From Candidatus Altarchaeales archaeon (GTDB lineage Archaea; Altiarchaeota; Altiarchaeia; IMC4; SCGC-AAA252-I15), in the NCBI GenBank assembly GCA_016867655.1, contig VGJA01000061.1:1-6398 (forward strand): 6,398 bases of DNA, in the 5' to 3' direction. Both the position numbers and the translations under genes were made by a program. The notes beneath the pieces are model-generated. The model was not told the origin of the DNA. It made no database searches and saw only the letters and a program-made list of their open reading frames with translations. Positions 5,220 through 6,398 of the stretch are shown one piece after another (position 1 is the first letter of the stretch; each line of letters starts with the position of its first letter).

Positions 5220-5245
5220 GCACCTACCGTTGGGGCACCTACCGT
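5220..5245 (+). repeat. Tandem direct repeat GCACCTACCGT
   Basis: Two perfect 11-base copies at 5220-5230 and 5235-5245 are separated by TGGG. The GCACCT part recurs elsewhere in the element, and its complement AGGTGC allows several competing pairings. Confidence 0.85.
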
Positions 5246-5274
5246 GGCACTCGTAAGGGAGTGCACCGACAGGG

Positions 5275-5344
5275 GAAAACCATAGAAACAAAACCCCAAA
5301 TCAAAACCCGTCAAAACCCAAGAACAAAACCCGAACTGAAAACC
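5275..5344. repeat. GAAAACC/CAAAACCC array, right arm (6 copies)
   Basis: Copies at 5275-5281, 5289-5297, 5302-5309, 5312-5319, 5325-5332 and 5338-5344. The pair at 5302-5319 has the same spacing as the first two left-arm copies, including the intervening GT opposite AC, so the arms can pair with single-base bulges. The array ends eight bases before the Rad50-type gene's stop codon. Confidence 0.8.
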
Positions 5345-5352
5345 GAAGACCG

Positions 5353-6398
5353 TCAATATCCTCCCAGTTCTATTCTTTCCAGCTGTAGGGAGTCTACGTG
5401 TATGTGCGTGACTACTATGAGCTGCCCGCTGGAGGCTATTTTGCTTAATGTCTCTCCAAGAATTTCCCTGTGGTTTCGGTCCAAGCTGCCGAAAGGCTCG
5501 TCCAAGATTAGTATTCTGGTGTGGGAGAGCATGTCTGTCAAAGCTATTCTAAGGGCGATTGCAAGCTGTATCTTCTCTCCGCCTGAAAGCTGGTCTATTG
5601 ACATCAACCCATGAGTTGTCTTAATCTGTATTTCATAATTTTTGTCGAAGGCTATTTCACTGTAGATTGGGTTTTCGTTCAATCTTTTGTAGTAGTATGT
5701 CAGCAGGCTGTTTAGCTGGGCTATGTAACGGTCGCGCAAATACTTTTGGATTCCCTTGTCTGTGTGGAAAATCTCCCTCGCCTGCGTCAGCAGATTAATC
5801 CTCTTTTCCTGCCGGTCTTTGTCGCCTTTCAGTTTTTCGTATTCATCCAGCTTTTTTCTACACTCATCTTCTTTAGTCTTGATTTCACTGACTCTGAACT
5901 GTTTTTTGTCTCCTTCATTTGCAAGAGAGTATCTCTTTTTGGTCAAGTCTTCCTTGCCGGCTCTCAGCTGGTTTAACTCGCCTTCGTCATACTTCAGCTG
6001 GCTTAATAACTTGGTTTTGCTGTCTTTCTGGCCTGCAATCTGGCTTAATTCCCCGGACAGCTTTTTCTGACGCTCTTCCAGAGTAGTCTTCTGCTTCAGC
6101 TCTTCCTTTAAGACCGCAAGCTCACCCTTTATTTTGTTCAGTTCGTCGACTTTTTCCTCCACAGACTTCAGATTCTCGTCTTGGTAGCCGGAGTCGTAGA
6201 GCTTTTTCTTCAAGTCCACGATTTGCTCTGACAAGATTTTTTCCTCCTCCTCTTTTTTAGTCAACTCTGACTGCAGGTATTTGGCTTCTGCTTCAGTCTT
6301 CTCTAGTTTGGAGAGCTCATCTTTCAGCTGCTGGACACCGGCTTTTTCTTTCTTCAGTTTTTCAGACAAATCAGCCAGTGTGTTTTTCAGTTTTTTGA
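5353..6398 (-). CDS. rad50: Rad50/SbcC-type ATPase, C-terminal part (partial)
   Basis: The frame is open to the right edge; a TTG at 6369 lies inside the coiled coil and is not a start (in-frame Lys/Leu/Asn codons continue upstream). About 348 residues are present. The first ~195 (bases ~5785-6398) are charged coiled coil. The C-terminal ATPase lobe follows: DQLSGGEKIQLAIALRIAL with signature LSGGE (5575-5589), Walker B ILILDEP (5494-5514), D-loop SLD (5479-5487) and the switch His in VVTH (5404-5406). This order is typical of Rad50/SMC-like ATPases, which with Mre11 process DNA double-strand ends. The N-terminal Walker A lobe and any CxxC zinc hook would lie beyond the window. The lobe is short and ends soon after the His, as in Rad50. 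SbcC or another SMC-like coiled-coil ATPase is possible, so the symbol is tentative. The gene converges on the thioredoxin-fold gene. Confidence 0.82.
   Translation of the reverse strand, partial: KKLKNTLADLSEKLKKEKAGVQQLKDELSKLEKTEAEAKYLQSELTKKEEEEKILSEQIVDLKKKLYDSGYQDENLKSVEEKVDELNKIKGELAVLKEELKQKTTLEERQKKLSGELSQIAGQKDSKTKLLSQLKYDEGELNQLRAGKEDLTKKRYSLANEGDKKQFRVSEIKTKEDECRKKLDEYEKLKGDKDRQEKRINLLTQAREIFHTDKGIQKYLRDRYIAQLNSLLTYYYKRLNENPIYSEIAFDKNYEIQIKTTHGLMSIDQLSGGEKIQLAIALRIALTDMLSHTRILILDEPFGSLDRNHREILGETLSKIASSGQLIVVTHIHVDSLQLERIELGGY

Larger units (their letters stand above)
5065..5352. ncRNA. Hairpin-dense non-coding element between convergent genes
   Basis: No credible gene lies in these 288 bases; the reading frames here have unlikely composition. 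Instead there are many stems: TTCATGCC/GGCATGAA (5111-5118/5122-5129, loop TAT), GCACCT/AGGTGC (5133-5138/5147-5152), TGCACCT/AGGTGCA (5150-5156/5162-5168), CCCC/GGGG (5170-5173/5178-5181, loop GCAA), AGGTGC/GCACCT (5189-5194/5220-5225) and GCACTC/GAGTGC (5247-5252/5259-5264). The flanks are complementary arrays of GGTTTTC on the left and GAAAACC/CAAAACCC on the right. Alternatives are a structured RNA, a bidirectional terminator for the convergent genes, or a non-autonomous mobile element. No transposase or clear target duplication is visible. Confidence 0.5.

Noticed and set aside
5058..5285. 75-codon plus-strand reading across the hairpin-dense region
   Set aside because: It overlaps the end of the thioredoxin-fold gene and reads through hairpins. 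Its composition (clusters of Pro, Gly, Arg, Cys) is not protein-like and it has no ribosome site.
5065..5349. CRISPR array
   Set aside because: The repeats are 7-11 bases with spacings of 2-9 bases and occur as complementary arms, unlike 23-37-base repeats with similar-length spacers; no cas gene is visible.

Overview
The window looks archaeal. The only complete tRNA gene carries an intron in the anticodon loop with a bulge-helix-bulge-like splice junction, it does not encode its 3' CCA, and the likely promoters are TATA-type rather than -35/-10. The mix of genes (AMP-forming acetyl-CoA synthetase, MJ1149-like Nudix hydrolase, Rad50-type ATPase, a bacterial-style RsuA/RluB pseudouridine synthase, and membrane-anchored secreted proteins with Thr-rich stalks and many cysteines) would suit an uncultivated, possibly DPANN-type lineage. 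That placement is inference; no rRNA or other phylogenetic marker is present.

Layout. 1-504 (-): N-terminal quarter of acetyl-CoA synthetase, running off the left edge. 505-798: AT-rich divergent promoter region. 799-1340 (+): a small anchored, Thr-rich, Cys-repeat surface protein whose membrane helix is split between two reading frames. 1346-1738 (-): Nudix hydrolase, convergent with a 5-base gap. 1821-1923 (+): an isolated 5' half of tRNA-Val followed by a strong branched hairpin. 2006-2252 (+): complete tRNA-Val(UAC) with a 173-nt, highly structured intron. 2296-3072 (+): RsuA/RluB-family pseudouridine synthase. 3190-5064 (+): 624-aa membrane-anchored protein with three thioredoxin-fold domains. 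5065-5352: non-coding, hairpin-dense region bounded by complementary repeat arrays. 5353-6398 (-): C-terminal part of a Rad50/SbcC-type ATPase, running off the right edge.

The genes do not form one pathway and most appear to have their own promoters. Two themes stand out. First, RNA: a tRNA, a tRNA relic and an RNA-modifying enzyme lie together, and three non-coding stretches (1853-1923, 2044-2216, 5065-5349) share one architecture, a long outer stem enclosing several short GC-rich hairpins. The first two also share sequence and are probably related. Second, the cell exterior: two membrane-anchored cysteine-rich proteins, one of them a probable disulfide oxidoreductase or isomerase.

The strongest candidates for something undescribed are the structured-RNA elements and the duplicated tRNA-Val 5' half.
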